Counted from the first letter of the stretch, positions 11,301-22,841 are shown. The stretch: 64,000 bases of DNA from Cydia pomonella (GCF_033807575.1 NC_084711.1:2728001-2792000); one strand, 5' to 3'. The notes: a model not told the origin generated them from the letters alone. Program-made: numbers and translations.

Positions 11301-14300
11301 CAGTTTTTTTTCAAAGAATATGGTAGGTACAATTGAGGTGGCAACATTTTTTTCATCACACTTGCTCGAAAAAGATCTTATTTCAAGCAGGTGTACTGAA
11401 GGACTTCTTCTTTCTTCCTAGCGTTGTCCCGGCATATTGCCACGGCTCAAGGGAGCCTGGGGTCCGCTTTGACAACTAATCCCAAGATTTGGCGTAGGCA
11501 CTAGTCTTTACGAAAGCGACTGCCATCTGACCTTCCAACCCAGATGGTAAAATTAGGCCTTGTTGGGATTAGTCCGGTTTCCTCACGATGTTTTCCTTCA
11601 CCGAAAAGCGACTGGTAAATATCAAATAACATTTCGTACATAAGTTCCGAAAAACTCATTGGTACGAGCCGGGGTTTGAACCCGCGACCTCCGGATTGCA
11701 AGTCGCACGCTCTTACCGCTAGGCCACCAGCGCTTCTGCAGGTGTACTGAAGCACAAATGCCTATATTGTTCCCACGGGAGTTAGTTTCAATTGTGGATG
11801 AACGTCGGATAGGTCTGTGCCTTCGATGCCTAACCTGTCGAAGAATGACAATATGGCGGACGATAGTTTGAATTGACACCTCATTTAAATTATTCCACTT
11901 AAAATTTAGTTTTTTCCTCGCAATTGTGATGAAAAACATTGTGTGTAACTCCGCGGGTAAGAATATTGCTACTCAAGACTTTAATTCACGACAGCCGCAG
12001 GCTGGAGTATATGTAGACTCTTGTACAATATTTCACTTACCCCCCTCGTACTATTTCACCACACCAACTGGTAAAGGCCCTCTTCATTGTTCAAAAACGA
12101 ATGAGAAAGTTGCATTTTATCCACATGTGGGGCAAAGTAATTAGATGCAAATTTATTTAGCTTGTAGAATTGACTTTTAAATTATGAATTTGAATGATAA
12201 TTTTTTTATTACTTTCATTCGGATTTGATTTGATTTTATTTTTTTGGTATTTTATAGTTGGTATTTTCCTCGCATTGGTGTGGTAAAATTTTTTGTGTTT
12301 CACTTGGAGGCAAAGTTTGTTTAACCCTTGTGCCTTGAAACCCTCGCAACGCTCAAGATTTCACGTCTCGAACCACTCGCTAAGCTCGTGGTTCAATTTT
12401 GGAATCTTTCTTTTGCTTGTATCAATATTAGCACGAGTTAACCGCTCGTAACAACTTTGCCCCCTTGTAAAACAAATAACTATTTTGGTACTAAACAACA
12501 TATTCTGCCAACCCTGCACAGATACTGACTGCAACAGAGCACTGACAGATATGTGTTTAAATTACGATCTTTAAAAGTTAGACAGATAATTACATAGTTT
12601 AGGCGAAGTATGGCAAAGGTCAGAAGAATTCCGTAAGAAGGAAAAAGCAAGCCCCGGGCTACTCCATACAAAAAATTCTAAGCTGTGTTGTGTTGTAACT
12701 AAATAAATTAAAAATGTAGACAACTGTATTCCATTAACAATTCATGCCAAAATATATAGATAATGTTTAGGTGCCCAAAAAAGATGGACAAGCCTGTAGG
12801 GCTAAGATGGTCGGCTCTTTATCATTTGTCACCATGCCTGTCACGTTCTAGCAGGTATGTAAGCGCGAAAGTGACGGGCATAGTGACAAGTGATAAAAAT
12901 GGAACCATGCTGCCACGGCTGCTGTTGATGCGTGAAAATGTTTCATTAAACTGACAGACATCTAGAAAAAGGCCCATTTTGGTGAGCAATCCTGGATAAT
13001 ATCGGTCAAACAATGTTGAATATCTCTTATAATAATTTATTCTCACCTGCGAAATCGGCGTGACGACCAGCGAGTCCATACCAGTCTTAGAATTATAGAC
13101 CTTCTGCTTCACAAAACCAGGGTCCACCACATAGTATATCCCGTCTATAGTCAAAGATGTTTCTGCAATATTCGTAGCTATCACCACCTTACGGGACCCG
13201 GGCGGGGCGGGTTCGAAGATACGGGTCTGCATTTCCGAAGGCAGGGCGGAGTATACAGGTAAAATGATCAGTTCAGGCACATCAGGACCTAGAGATTTCA
13301 TCCTCTCGTACAGTATCTCGCAAGCCGTATCAATCTCCTCTTGACCAGTCAGAAACAAGAGTATATCCCCAGGCGGCTCTCTCAAATGTATCTGCATGAC
13401 TGTTATTAACGAAGCATCCAAGTAATCAGTTTCTGGTTCTTTAGTGTATAAAACTTCAACAGGGAAAGTTCTTCCGGGGATAGTAAAGATTGGAGCTTCA
13501 AAGAAGTATTGCGAGAATTTGACAGCGTCTAAAGTTGCGGAGGTGACGATGAGTTTGAGTTCGGGTCGTTTTTGGACGGCCTGCTTGAGGAGGCCGAAGA
13601 GAACGTCGGTGTGGATGGTGCGCTCGTGCGCCTCGTCCAGCATGATGACGGAGTAGGACTTCAGGTCCAGGTCCATGAGGCACTCGCGGAGCAGCATGCC
13701 GTCTGTCATGTACCTGCACACAACGAATAAGGTAAGATTCCTAAAGACAATATGTTATTAGAAGTCCTAGCGATGAATTATTGACTGAGAATCATTACCA
13801 AACTTGCTCAAGTAGGCTTGTCCATGTTGTGAGTGTTCCTTGCTATACTAGCAATTTTCAATAGCTATGAATATTATCTATAGTACGTTGACCCAGCTGT
13901 TTCTATCTCTATCGTACTCGCATGTTTATATTGCTATCCCGCTCGCACAGTGCCATTGTCCGCCGGCGTTATGGGCGGGACAGTAATATAATTATGCGAG
14001 TACGATAGATAGGAACAGGCGGGTCAATGTACGAAATTCCGTGCTAAGCGTCTTTTCTTTACGCCCGACTACCTTAGGTTTGAGGGGCAACGTCATTCAA
14101 CACAATTTTTAATTTACCTAACAATAATAAACGAATATAAGGATAAAAAACTATACGAAAGTGATAAACTGATAACGCAGCGACAGACCTAGCGCACTCC
14201 TCGAATATGTACAGTCACGCTCCGTGATTGTTGAGCTATTTAGAGTTCTAGCTAAATTGGACATCCATAGATATTGAACAACCAACTCAGCTAGGACCCT

Positions 14301-17300
14301 AAATGACTCAATAATCGCGGAGCGTGATGGCACAAGCAATTTTGCAGTTGTACTTACTTGATAACAGTCTCAGGGCTGGTGCAATCCTCGAAACGGATAG
14401 TATAACCGACTTCTTGTCCCAGGCGGCACCCAAACTCCTCAGCGACTCTTTTAGCCACGGACATAGCGGCGACCCTCCTCGGCTGCGTGCAGGCGATCTT
14501 GCCTCGAGCCGTGAGGCCGCACTCGGCGAGGTATTGTGTGATTTGGGTAGTCTTGCCTGAACCGGTCTCGCCGATAACTATTAGGATTTGGTTGTCGGAG
14601 ACGGCCTGAAAGAAAACAAAAGTGTAAGAACACAGACTTGATTTCTAAGTAATGTTATACTTGAGTCTTTTACTTTGTTATTGTCTAAAAGAATAATGTT
14701 CAAGCTGTACTGGCCGAGTGATTCATGGGACCGAATTTCAATGCTAAGGCCGCAGGTTCGAATCCTGACACGAACCAATCACTTTTTCGGAAGTACCGAT
14801 TATCATTTGGTATTTACGATTAATGAAAACATCCTGAGGATACCTGCATCTGCGAAGGAAATCGCTTGATGGCTTAAAACCATGCACAAAATTTTCATCA
14901 TTTAATAATTCATTCCTATAATAAATACATTTAAAAAACATCGATGATGTATTGATGTGTAGGTGTAAGTAACCAAATGAGTTTTATTGAAAACAGAAAA
15001 TACAATATACACATACCTTAGTCAACTCATCCCTCAGCTTATAAATCGGCAGCGATTGCCTCTGCTCCAGCAGCGACAAATTCGTCTTCTTACCAAACGA
15101 AGATTTCTTCCCTCCAATCACATGTTTCTTCCACTCCGGTAGATCCTGGGGCGTGATACCAGTTCCCCTCATATTAGCTGCTAAGGCTCTACCATCGGAT
15201 TCCGGGAGAGGATCTATCCAGTTTTTATTTAAGCCGGTCGGTAAGCTTTCCATCTCAGCCTCTCGCTGTATCATCTTCTGTTCCCTTCTTTCTTTTGCTA
15301 AAGCTGACTGCATCATGGCAGCTTGTGCTAGCGAGCCGTCAGGGTTCTTGACTATCCTGACGGGGGATAAGTCGTGGAGCGCTCTGCCGTGGCCCTGCAG
15401 GAAGGGTGGCTCGTCTTCTACTAGTTCTATCTCTATGTCGGCTTCGCCGTCTTCTTCTTTGGGCAGTAGACCGGTTTCTTCATCGAAGTCCGGTAGTTCG
15501 CTCTTGTCTATGACGCCTGATGATATCATCTGTGGAATAAACACATTTTTTTAAATCGGTGATAAAAATATTGTTATCAAATTTAATAAAGAGAAGGGAG
15601 TAAGAGGCCATTAATTAGAAACCCTGATGAATGACCTATTATCAGAAAATTAAGCCGAATAAAACCAATAAAACCGCGTGTCAAAATGGTCGCTACATTG
15701 TTTCTTTTTGGGTGGTTTTATATCAAAGGATACGTGCTTGAAGTATAGGTAACAGTAATTCCCTGTTTATTGGCATAAAGAAATGTCAAGATTATGTTTT
15801 TAATTAAGGCCACAAGATAGTTAACCCTCCAACGAGGACGATACCGATAGAGGATTACAAGCGAACATAAATATTGTAAAATATTTATAATTATTTATTA
15901 GCCTGTTAGGGTTCATCCAGATTCATGTGTTGTGGGGTCAAATTTTGTGGTGTGAGGCTAAAAATCAGGTCATGTATAATCAAAATAAAATATCCTATGT
16001 GATTCGTCGTACCGAACGCAGCACCTCACCTGTTTGATCTCCCAGCGCTCGGGGCTGGAGACCCTGGTGACGCGCTTGCGGCTGGAGTCCTCGTCGGGGT
16101 CCAGCGCGCCCTGCAGCCCCGCCAGCACCGCGGCCGCGGGCGCCGGCCGGTCCGGGTTGCGGCCCTCGCGCTCCGCCTGTTACATGACAGCACCTCACCT
16201 GTTTGATCTCCCAGCGCTCGGGGCTGGAGACCCTGGTGACGCGCTTGCGGCTGGAGTCCTCGTCGGGGTCCAGCGCGCCCTGCAGCCCCGCCAGCACCGC
16301 GGCCGCGGGCGCCGGCCGGTCCGGGTTGCGGCCCTCGCGCTCCGCCTGTTACATGACAGCACCTCACCTGTTTGATCTCCCAGCGCTCGGGGCTGGAGAC
16401 CCTGGTGACGCGCTTGCGGCTGGAGTCCTCGTCGGGGTCCAGCGCGCCCTGCAGCCCCGCCAGCACCGCGGCCGCGGGCGCCGGCCGGTCCGGGTTGCGG
16501 CCCTCGCGCTCCGCCTGTTACATGACAGCACCTCACCTGTTTGATCTCCCAGCGCTCGGGGCTGGAGACCCTGGTGACGCGCTTGCGGCTGGAGTCCTCG
16601 TCGGGGTCCAGCGCGCCCTGCAGCCCCGCCAGCACCGCGGCCGCGGGGCGCCGGCCGGTCCGGGTTGCGGCCCTCGCGCTCCGCCTGTTACATGACAGCA
16701 CCTCACCTGTTTGATCTCCCAGCGCTCGGGGCTGGAGACCCTGGTGACGCGCTTGCGGCTGGAGTCCTCGTCGGGGTCCAGCGCGCCCTGCAGCCCCGCC
16801 AGCACCGCGGCCGCGGGCGCCGGCCGGTCCGGGTTGCGGCCCTCGCGCTCCGCCTGTTACATGACAGCACCTCACCTGTTTGATCTCCCAGCGCTCGGGG
16901 CTGGAGACCCTGGTGACGCGCTTGCGGCTGGAGTCCTCGTCGGGGTCCAGCGCGCCCTGCAGCCCCGCCAGCACCGCGGCCGCGGGCGCCGGCCGGTCCG
17001 GGTTGCGGCCCTCGCGCTCCGCCTGTTACATGACAGCACCTCACCTGTTTGATCTCCCAGCGCTCGGGGCTGGAGACCCTGGTGACGCGCTTGCGGCTGG
17101 AGTCCTCGTCGGGGTCCAGCGCGCCCTGCAGCCCCGCCAGCACCGCGGCCGCGGGCGCCGGCCGGTCCGGGTTGCGGCCCTCGCGCTCCGCCTGTTACAT
17201 GACAGCACCTCACCTGTTTGATCTCCCAGCGCTCGGGGCTGGAGACCCTGGTGACGCGCTTGCGGCTGGAGTCCTCGTCGGGGTCCAGCGCGCCCTGCAG

Positions 17301-20300
17301 CCCCGCCAGCACCGCGGCCGCGGGCGCCGGCCGGTCCGGGTTGCGGCCCTCGCGCTCCGCCTGTTACATGACAGCACCTCACCTGTTTGATCTCCCAGCG
17401 CTCGGGGCTGGAGACCCTGGTGACGCGCTTGCGGCTGGAGTCCTCGTCGGGGTCCAGCGCGCCCTGCAGCCCCGCCAGCACCGCGGCCGCGGGCGCCGGC
17501 CGGTCCGGGTTGCGGCCCTCGCGCTCCGCCTGCAACACACAAATATATCAACACTCTATTTGTTTCATTTACTACATTCTATTTCGACGACCGGTTTGGC
17601 CTAGTAGGTAGTTACCCTGCCTACGAAGCTGATGGTCCCGGGTTCAAATCCTGGTAAGGGCATTTATTCGTGTGATGAGCATGGATGTTTGTTCCTGAGT
17701 CATAGATGTTTTCTATGTATTTAAGTATTTATACATATTTATATATTATATATATCGTTGTCTAAAAGTACCCTCAACACAAGCCTTATTGAGCTTACTG
17801 TGGGACTTAGTCAATTTGTGTAATAATGTCCTATCATATTTATTATTTATTTATTTATTCTAAAGTTTTAGTTTCGTTCATCCTCTTATTTCTTGTCAAA
17901 ATCAGAGCTTTATTTGCATGTTTAACATGTTTTTGTTTTATTAAAAAATTAACAAAAAAAATACAATATTGTAAGTACCTTAATCTAATTTTCGCCAAAC
18001 TGTGAAACAGTTTGTTGGCGGTGCGCTCTAAAATAATCTTAAACTAAATAGGTACACTAAAAATTGAGTAACACATTAAGTAGCATTATGAACATAGGAA
18101 CATACTTACAGGTATACATCTTAAATCTATCTAGTGAGACAGCATCACACCACTGACCATGCATAAATCTTATCACATTGAGATAAGATTTACGTACGGC
18201 CACCCAACCACATTAAACCGTATTAAACGTTGCTAGTAATATTACTAGCATACATGAAGTACTTATATAAAAGCGCTGGTGGCCTAGCGGTAAGAGCGTG
18301 CGACTTGCAATCCGGAGGTCGCGGGTTCAAACCCCGGCTTGTACCAATGAGTTTTTCGGAACTTAAGTACGAAATATCATTTGATATTTACCAGTCGCTT
18401 TTCGGTGAAGGAAAACATCGTGAGGAAACCGGACTAATCCTAACAAGGCCTAGTTTACCCTCTGGGTTGGAAGGTCAGATGGCAGTCGCTTTCGTAAAAA
18501 TTAGTGCCTACGCCAAATCTTGGGATTAGTTGTCAAGCGGACCCCAGGCTTCCATGAGCCGTGGCAAAATGCCGGGACAACGCGAGGAAGAAGAAGACAT
18601 GAAGTACTTATATAGGTACTTCATGTATTCAAATTTACACTCTAGTCTAGTGAGATTTGATTCAATTAGAGAGACAACCTAACATTAATACGTGCCATTT
18701 CATAACATAAGAATCATATGTGTATCTTTATGTTTGAATATGATATGTTGGTCCTAAATTAGTGAACCAATTTGGGTGCGGTTTTCACAGGGTTTAATTG
18801 ACTAGATGTCGCTGTTATAACTTATTTTTTATTTTAGCACAGTTTTTAAATATTAGTACATCCACTTTTTCTTGAAATAAAAGATTGCACTTACCTCTAG
18901 ATGCGCGTGTGATGTGGGATTGAGATCCTTGCCCGTGTCCTGGCACACATCCTTCATTGTGAGAGATACTTTCTGTCCAGTGACCGACAGAACTTTGATC
19001 TGCAACAAATGTTCACAGTCAACATTTCTACAGTTACTGATTCTGTCTAATTTCTTTACTGAATACATTTCTAATACCAAACTTTTACCTATACACCTGA
19101 TTGTTTTTAAAGTTAATTTAAAGCCAGGGGAAGAGAGCAAAGCTATAGAAAGAAATCGCAATTTTGTTTGCTTTCTCTGACGCATACCAAGCATACCACT
19201 GCGTCGTTCGCAGATTGGCCAAGGTTGGCCAAACCTATTGATTGTGTTAATTTTTAAATTTTTACTTAATATTATTTGAATGTGTTTAATTGTATGGGCT
19301 TCTAAAGTGACATTTAAAAAAATATCTCATTTACAGTCAAGTTCATAAATATGTATAAGTACATTTCTTTACCTTAATCCATTGCAATATGGTGAAAAAT
19401 TGTATACATATTTTTGAAACCGACTGTACATGTACATTTGTAAACCAGAGTAGTTACCTTGACTTTGTCCCCGCGAGAGACGACATCGGACACATTGGTG
19501 ACGCGGCCTTCATTACGCAGCTGTGAGATGTGTACCAGCCCCTCCCAGCGCTTCCTCACTCCTTCTATTTGGACGAAGCAGCCAAAAGGGACTATATTCG
19601 CCACTCGCCCATTGTATATCTAGAATAGACAATAAAATCGGTGAAAATTCTCTTTGGCAAAAACTAATGAAAATTTTATAGATTGTTACAATTGGTAATA
19701 GAACTCATAGTGGCAACAGTACAAAATGGAAGTGTCTTCTAGTAAAACTGTAGGACTAGAAATTATTTATTATTATTATTTAACACTTTCGCAACCAGGC
19801 AAAATTTCGAACAATACCCCAGAAACCGACAGTACTCGCTAGTCGAGCAACGACGTGCAACTCAATGCCGCACGCCGCGAACCCGCTAGTGGGGCAAGCG
19901 GCGACGCTCAGGGCTGTGCCAAGTAACTTTCGTATACTTACGTGAATAAAATTAAATCTGCTGTCTCATCTGTTTATCCGTTTTATCAATTATCACAATG
20001 CATGTGCAGTGGGGCAGTAGGAAATGAATAAAATCACACATTCTTAAACACAAATTAGGTTGTACGATTTACGAAAATTCTAACTCCTATTGATACATAC
20101 CCGTGTATGCAATTTAACGTAACCAACTAATAAGAATTTTTATTTTGTAATCGCATTAGGTTAAGTAAATAAAAATATCAACTGTACCAATTTTTCGACC
20201 ACACAAGTACATAATAATCAGAAGACTTTTTCTGTTAGTGGCACTGGCAGCCCTGAGGTAGCGAAGATGCAATGCTTGCCCGCCTGCCTGTCGTGTACTT

Positions 20301-21640
20301 TGGCGTCGCGTGTAGGTTTATAGCTCGTGCCCGACTACCGGGTACGGCATCTGAGTAAAGTTTACGAGTGCCTGAGTGTCGGGTATGCGGTGTTGAAAGT
20401 GTTAATAAGCAGGCAGGAAGTTATGACAGCTGATATTGCCTGTATCATTAAAGAATAGTAGATATAGGCTTGTCTAATATATTTTTAAACTATGAACCCT
20501 TTGTGCCCATAACCATGTCTTCTGGTACTTTTTCCCAAACCCTCACAACTTGGTTGCTCAGAACGTGTTTATATGGAATACTGTGGGACCTACGCCTTTC
20601 TAGCTTTAAGTGATGACCTACCAATTCATTTGTAAAAAAAAGTAAAACATTCATACCTTTCCTGGTTCTGGGTCATCACTCATTTCAACTTCAGGACTTC
20701 TTCTTCTAACCTTCTTGCCAAAGTCACCATATCTGTCTTTCTGATCTCTGTCATGAGAAGGAGACCTCCGCTCCCGAGACTTTGAGCGCCTGCCCCGTGA
20801 TCGGGACCTCCTGCGCCTGTCCTTTTCCCTGGACTTGGATCTGTGTCGCTGTCTGCTCCTAGACCTACGTCTTCTATCCCTACTTCTACTCCTTCGGTCC
20901 CTACTTCTACTTCTTTTATCTCTACTGCGACTTCTCCTGTGTCTACTCCTACTTCTTTTCCTATCCCTAGAACCATCTCTCCTCCTACTCCTTCCATCTT
21001 TACGATCTCTACTGCTACTGCGTACTCTTTTGCGATCATCTTCCTTCTTAGCCTCTGCCTTTTTAATACCAGATTTAGATGGAGCTAATGCCTCCAACTC
21101 TGCCATAGTTTGATCAACTACATTGTCATTAGAAGATTTGTTTTTCTCATCCTTGAATATATCTTTAGTTGTTAGCCTTTTCTTCTTATCTTTTCATCCT
21201 CACTTTCTTCATCTGAAGAGAATACAGGTTTTTCATTAGGTATAGCCAAGCCTGGAAACTTGTTGGCTAAAGGATTCTTATTCACTCTTTCTTTTTCATT
21301 AGTTTCAGGCTTAGAGTTTGTAGGTTTCATATGCTGGATGATCCGAAGCAAGTTGGTCATGAATGAGTCAGAGAATTCAGCCCCATTTTCAGTGAGAGCC
21401 TTTTTGAACGCATCGAAATTAGGGTTCTTGTCTGCTAAGTCAATTATAAACTCGGCTGTAAACAAAGATAAAAAAATAAATTAAATCTATGTTAACAAGT
21501 GCATTATTAACACAGAACGATTTGTAAAACAATAAAGAATACATACCCAAATCCTTGTCATTCAATCCTAAATGATTGTCCAATTCCGTACATATTTTTG
21601 AGACTAAGGACAAGTGTTCTAATTTTGCAACTTCGTCCAT
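8332..21640 (-). CDS. DHX8: ATP-dependent RNA helicase DHX8/Prp22 (DEAH box), 12 exons
   Basis: Exons in transcript order: 21640-21547, 21455-20657, 19619-19458, 18999-18895, 17529-17383 (array copy 1), 15529-15017, 14605-14358, 13713-13047, 11285-10992, 10178-9853, 9260-9081, 8554-8332. The product is about 1252 aa; human DHX8 is 1220. N-terminal LEHLSLVSKICTELDNHLG is followed by a long RS domain (exon 2), an S1 domain (exons 3-4), Walker A GETGSGKT (about 619-626), DEAH (about 716-719), SAT motif TSATLD, motif VI QRAGRAGRTG and the C-terminal end YEEPNAWRISR. Family role: releases spliced mRNA from the spliceosome in the nucleus. Oddities: exon 2 needs one extra base near 21191-21194 to stay in frame; exon 5 is present nine times; exons 11 and 12 have decayed copies. 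The Drosophila orthologue is pea. Confidence 0.95.
8775..9074 (-). pseudogene. Two decayed tandem copies of DHX8 exon 11 (3' half plus donor)
   Basis: Copy 2 (about 8931-9060) and copy 3 (about 8775-8900) repeat the 3' half of the functional exon 9081-9260, the GTAAG donor and the first intron bases (TATACATCATGGT...). Offsets are 147 bp and about 157 bp. Copy 3 still reads SQVVDVHPSRALFNRQPDW, against SQVVYIHPSSALFNRQPEW in the functional exon, but both copies have indels upstream. The functional copy is the one adjacent to a full acceptor and with the family sequence. Confidence 0.85.
10338..10482 (+). repeat. SINE-like fragment, second copy
   Basis: Same block as 3404-3572 (GGAGTTGCAGGCGTACATAG, ACGGAGACTGCTCACCATC) ending in an A-run at about 10475-10482. 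It lies between DHX8 exons 9 and 10. Confidence 0.65.
10728..10784. repeat. Perfect 11-bp inverted repeat containing CACGTG
   Basis: CAGGTCACGTG and CACGTGACCTG flank a 35-base AT-rich loop. The arms hold two CACGTG E-boxes. It may be the core of a small element; function is unknown. Confidence 0.5.
11402..11737 (-). mobile_element. tRNA-headed SINE, full length, with target-site duplication
   Basis: On the minus strand it begins GCGCTGGTGGCCTAGCGGTA (A box) and has B box GGTTCAAACCC. It is flanked by a 15-bp direct repeat GCAGGTGTACTGAAG (11387-11401 and 11738-11752). It matches 18270-18596 on the plus strand. The orientation is the same as the host gene DHX8 (intron 8). Confidence 0.9.
13882..14033. 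mobile_element. Foldback MITE, about 150 bp
   Basis: Inverted arms of about 40 bp: GTACGTTGACCCAGCTGTTT with CTATCGTACTCGCAT at the left, and ATGCGAGTACGATAG with GGGTCAATGTAC at the right. No ORF. It lies in DHX8 intron 7. Confidence 0.75.
14210..14331. mobile_element. MITE, about 120 bp
   Basis: TACAGTCACGCTCCGTGATT at the left and the near-complement AATCGCGGAGCGTGATGG at the right. It lies in DHX8 intron 7, just beside exon 7. Confidence 0.7.
14703..14890 (+). mobile_element. Diverged tRNA-headed SINE fragment
   Basis: An A-box-like CTGGCCGAGTGATTC and a B box GGTTCGAATCC are followed by a body similar to the 18270 SINE (TTTTTCGGAAGTACC, TATCATTTGGTATTTAC). No clear target-site duplication was found. 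Confidence 0.65.
16030..17529 (-). repeat. Nine-copy tandem array of DHX8 exon 5 with both splice sites
   Basis: The period is 169 bp (one unit is 170, with an extra G near 16645). Each unit is a 147-base exon (49 codons, from AEREGRNPDRP to SPERWEIKQ) plus a 22-base spacer that starts GTGAGG and ends AACAG. Exon low ends are 16030, 16199, 16368, 16537, 16707, 16876, 17045, 17214 and 17383. Copies look identical by eye. The outer edges differ from the spacers: the first acceptor is GTGTTGCAG and the last donor runs into unique DNA. The exon corresponds to the human DHX8 segment RNPDRP...RKRLTRISDPEKWEIKQ, of which there is normally one. A 22-base spacer is too short for a normal intron, so the likely product uses one copy. 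Unspliced read-through meets TGA at the end of the third copy. Confidence 0.95.
17592..17870 (+). mobile_element. Second SINE family, tRNA-headed, full-length copy
   Basis: A-box-like TTGGCCTAGTAGGTAGTTA, B box GGTTCAAATCC, body CTTATTGAGCTTACTGTGGG and a TTTATTTATTTATT end. Truncated copies are at 53750-53990, 56672-56880, 33655-33730 and (reverse) 58684-58752. It lies in DHX8 intron 4, next to the exon array. Confidence 0.85.
18270..18596 (+). mobile_element. tRNA-headed SINE, full length, with 18-bp target-site duplication
   Basis: A box TGGCCTAGCGGTAAGAG, B box GGTTCAAACCC, A/G-rich end GAAGAAGAAG. It is flanked by ACATGAAGTACTTATATA at 18252-18269 and 18597-18614. Same family as 11402-11737. 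It lies in DHX8 intron 4, antisense to the gene. Confidence 0.92.
19780..20405. mobile_element. TTAA-flanked non-autonomous element, about 620 bp
   Basis: TTAACACTTTCGCAACC at the left and GGTGTTGAAAGTGTTAA at the right form a terminal inverted repeat with TTAA at both borders, the hallmark target of piggyBac-like elements. No transposase is encoded. It lies in DHX8 intron 2. Confidence 0.7.
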
Positions 21641-22045
21641 TGCTGTTATATTATACTTATTGTCCTTAGTAAAACTTAAAATCAATTTATTTATCGTAAA
21701 TTATTTGTCTTTTTCAACTATCCACCCAGCATGTTTACGCCATAACACGCAACAATATGATATGACATTGACATTAAGAGGACACGGAATTTTTTAGTTA
21801 TCTGTGGCAGTCTGTTTAAGTATACGTGAAAACTGCTTTTAAAAAGCCTTTATTGAATTGTTTGACATTTGTCTAACCAAGTAATGTACATGGCTGAAGA
21901 ATTTGTGGCTTGTGCAGATTTTTTTTTATAACTTGCTTTGCTTCTCGTTTCACATGTGAATACGAAATGAATAGCGTCGTATTACATTGTTAGGCAAGTG
22001 ATCTTTATTTTGTGTTGACGTTGCTTGTAATTTGGAGTTTGTACG
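21641..22045. promoter_or_regulatory. Divergent promoter region between DHX8 and MED9
   Basis: 405 bases separate the two start codons (DHX8 on minus, MED9 on plus). Both are nuclear mRNA-production genes, so a shared bidirectional promoter is plausible. No specific motif is claimed. Confidence 0.5.
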
Positions 22046-22590
22046 ATGGAAAACAATACTGACAATCCCGAACAAAACAATTTCACCCCATTATCTGTGC
22101 AAGAAGTAGACGTAGATTTTTTACCAATAGTATACGAAATCATACGAAGGTATTTACATGTTGTTTTTATTTTTAGCTTACCATGACTTGTTATTATTTT
22201 CTTTTATTTATTGACCTTTCTCATTGTTCAGTGTCGAGCGTGATTTCCACGACAACTCTGCGAAGGTGCGAGAGTCCCAGGAGTGCAGTCTGAAGGTTCT
22301 TGAACTACAAAAGAAGCTCGATTACGCTCGATCTCAGGTATGTTATTACCTTATGAATTTGAATTTCCGAGCTGGTTACAACAACATATTATGCAATAAA
22401 GTATTGCCACAAATTTATTTCCCCATCTTGAAATATATCCATATTACAGATAAGGCGTTTACCAGGAATTGAGTACAACAAACAAGATCAAATCAAGCAG
22501 TTTGAGGTACTCCGGACACAACTGCAGTTGAAAAGAGAACTACTACAGAAGTACCAGAATATGTGCTCAATTGAAACTTCCTTCAAGTGA
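22046..22590 (+). CDS. MED9: Mediator complex subunit 9, 3 exons, 116 aa
   Basis: Exons 22046-22149, 22232-22337, 22450-22590; GT-AG introns and the joined frame is open. The acidic N-terminal part with DVDFLPIVYEIIR is followed by a helical region ending LLQKYQNMCSIE. This matches the MED9 family pattern FLPLVHNII...MPGI...LLQKYKSLC. The IRRLPGIEYNKQDQ segment is the conserved middle. Family role: part of the Mediator middle module, linking regulators to RNA polymerase II. The stop codon lies only 11 bases before the next start codon on the same strand, and no poly(A) signal lies between them, so the message is probably dicistronic. Confidence 0.92.
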
Positions 22591-22601
22591 TATCAGACAA
22601 A

Positions 22602-22841
22602 ATGCCACTCCGTGCTCTCCTGAGATATCTGGCTGACAATGAACGCCTGGTACAAAAGTTAGCAGATTCTTACCCCGTTCGCCGCGCTGCACAGCTAGCC
22701 ATCTCCGTGTTTTACAGGGGGAAGGAAAAGGTGTCTAAAATGGATCCTGAACAAGTAAATAGACTAGTGTCATTTTTTAGAAAATTCTCACAAAATGTAA
22801 AAGAAGGTATAGAGGATGCAAAAAAGCAGATAAAAAAGTAA
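22602..22841 (+). CDS. NCBP2AS2: NCBP2AS2-like small protein, 79 aa
   Basis: Single-exon frame beginning MPLRALLRYLADNERLVQKL and ending AKKQIKK. The pattern (M)xLRxLLxxL...LVxxLxxSxPxRRAAQL matches the small conserved animal protein NCBP2AS2, a short protein reported to be associated with mitochondria; its molecular role is not settled. I chose ATG 22602 because the reading from 22587 lacks an ATG. The start context ACAAAATG has A at -3. The residues are helical and basic at the C-terminus. It shares one transcript with MED9, judging by the 11-base gap and the single poly(A) signal at 22922. Confidence 0.8.
   Translation: MPLRALLRYLADNERLVQKLADSYPVRRAAQLAISVFYRGKEKVSKMDPEQVNRLVSFFRKFSQNVKEGIEDAKKQIKK

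Noticed and set aside
16030..17529. One 1500-base mega-exon (exactly 500 codons) spanning the whole DHX8 array
   Set aside because: The length is a multiple of three, but reading from the first copy meets TGA at the end of the third unit, so the array cannot be translated as one exon.
15995..17611. Long repeat-protein-like frames on both strands (for example 16195-16974 minus)
   Set aside because: They arise because a 169-bp GC-rich unit is open in most frames. Only the 49-codon exon frame matches DHX8.
18273..18345. A functional tRNA gene
   Set aside because: A and B boxes are present, but the body, tail, target-site duplication and second copy show it is a SINE head; the anticodon arm does not pair well.
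20835..21113. Leu/Ser-rich frames on the plus strand
   Set aside because: Antisense shadows of the DHX8 RS domain.
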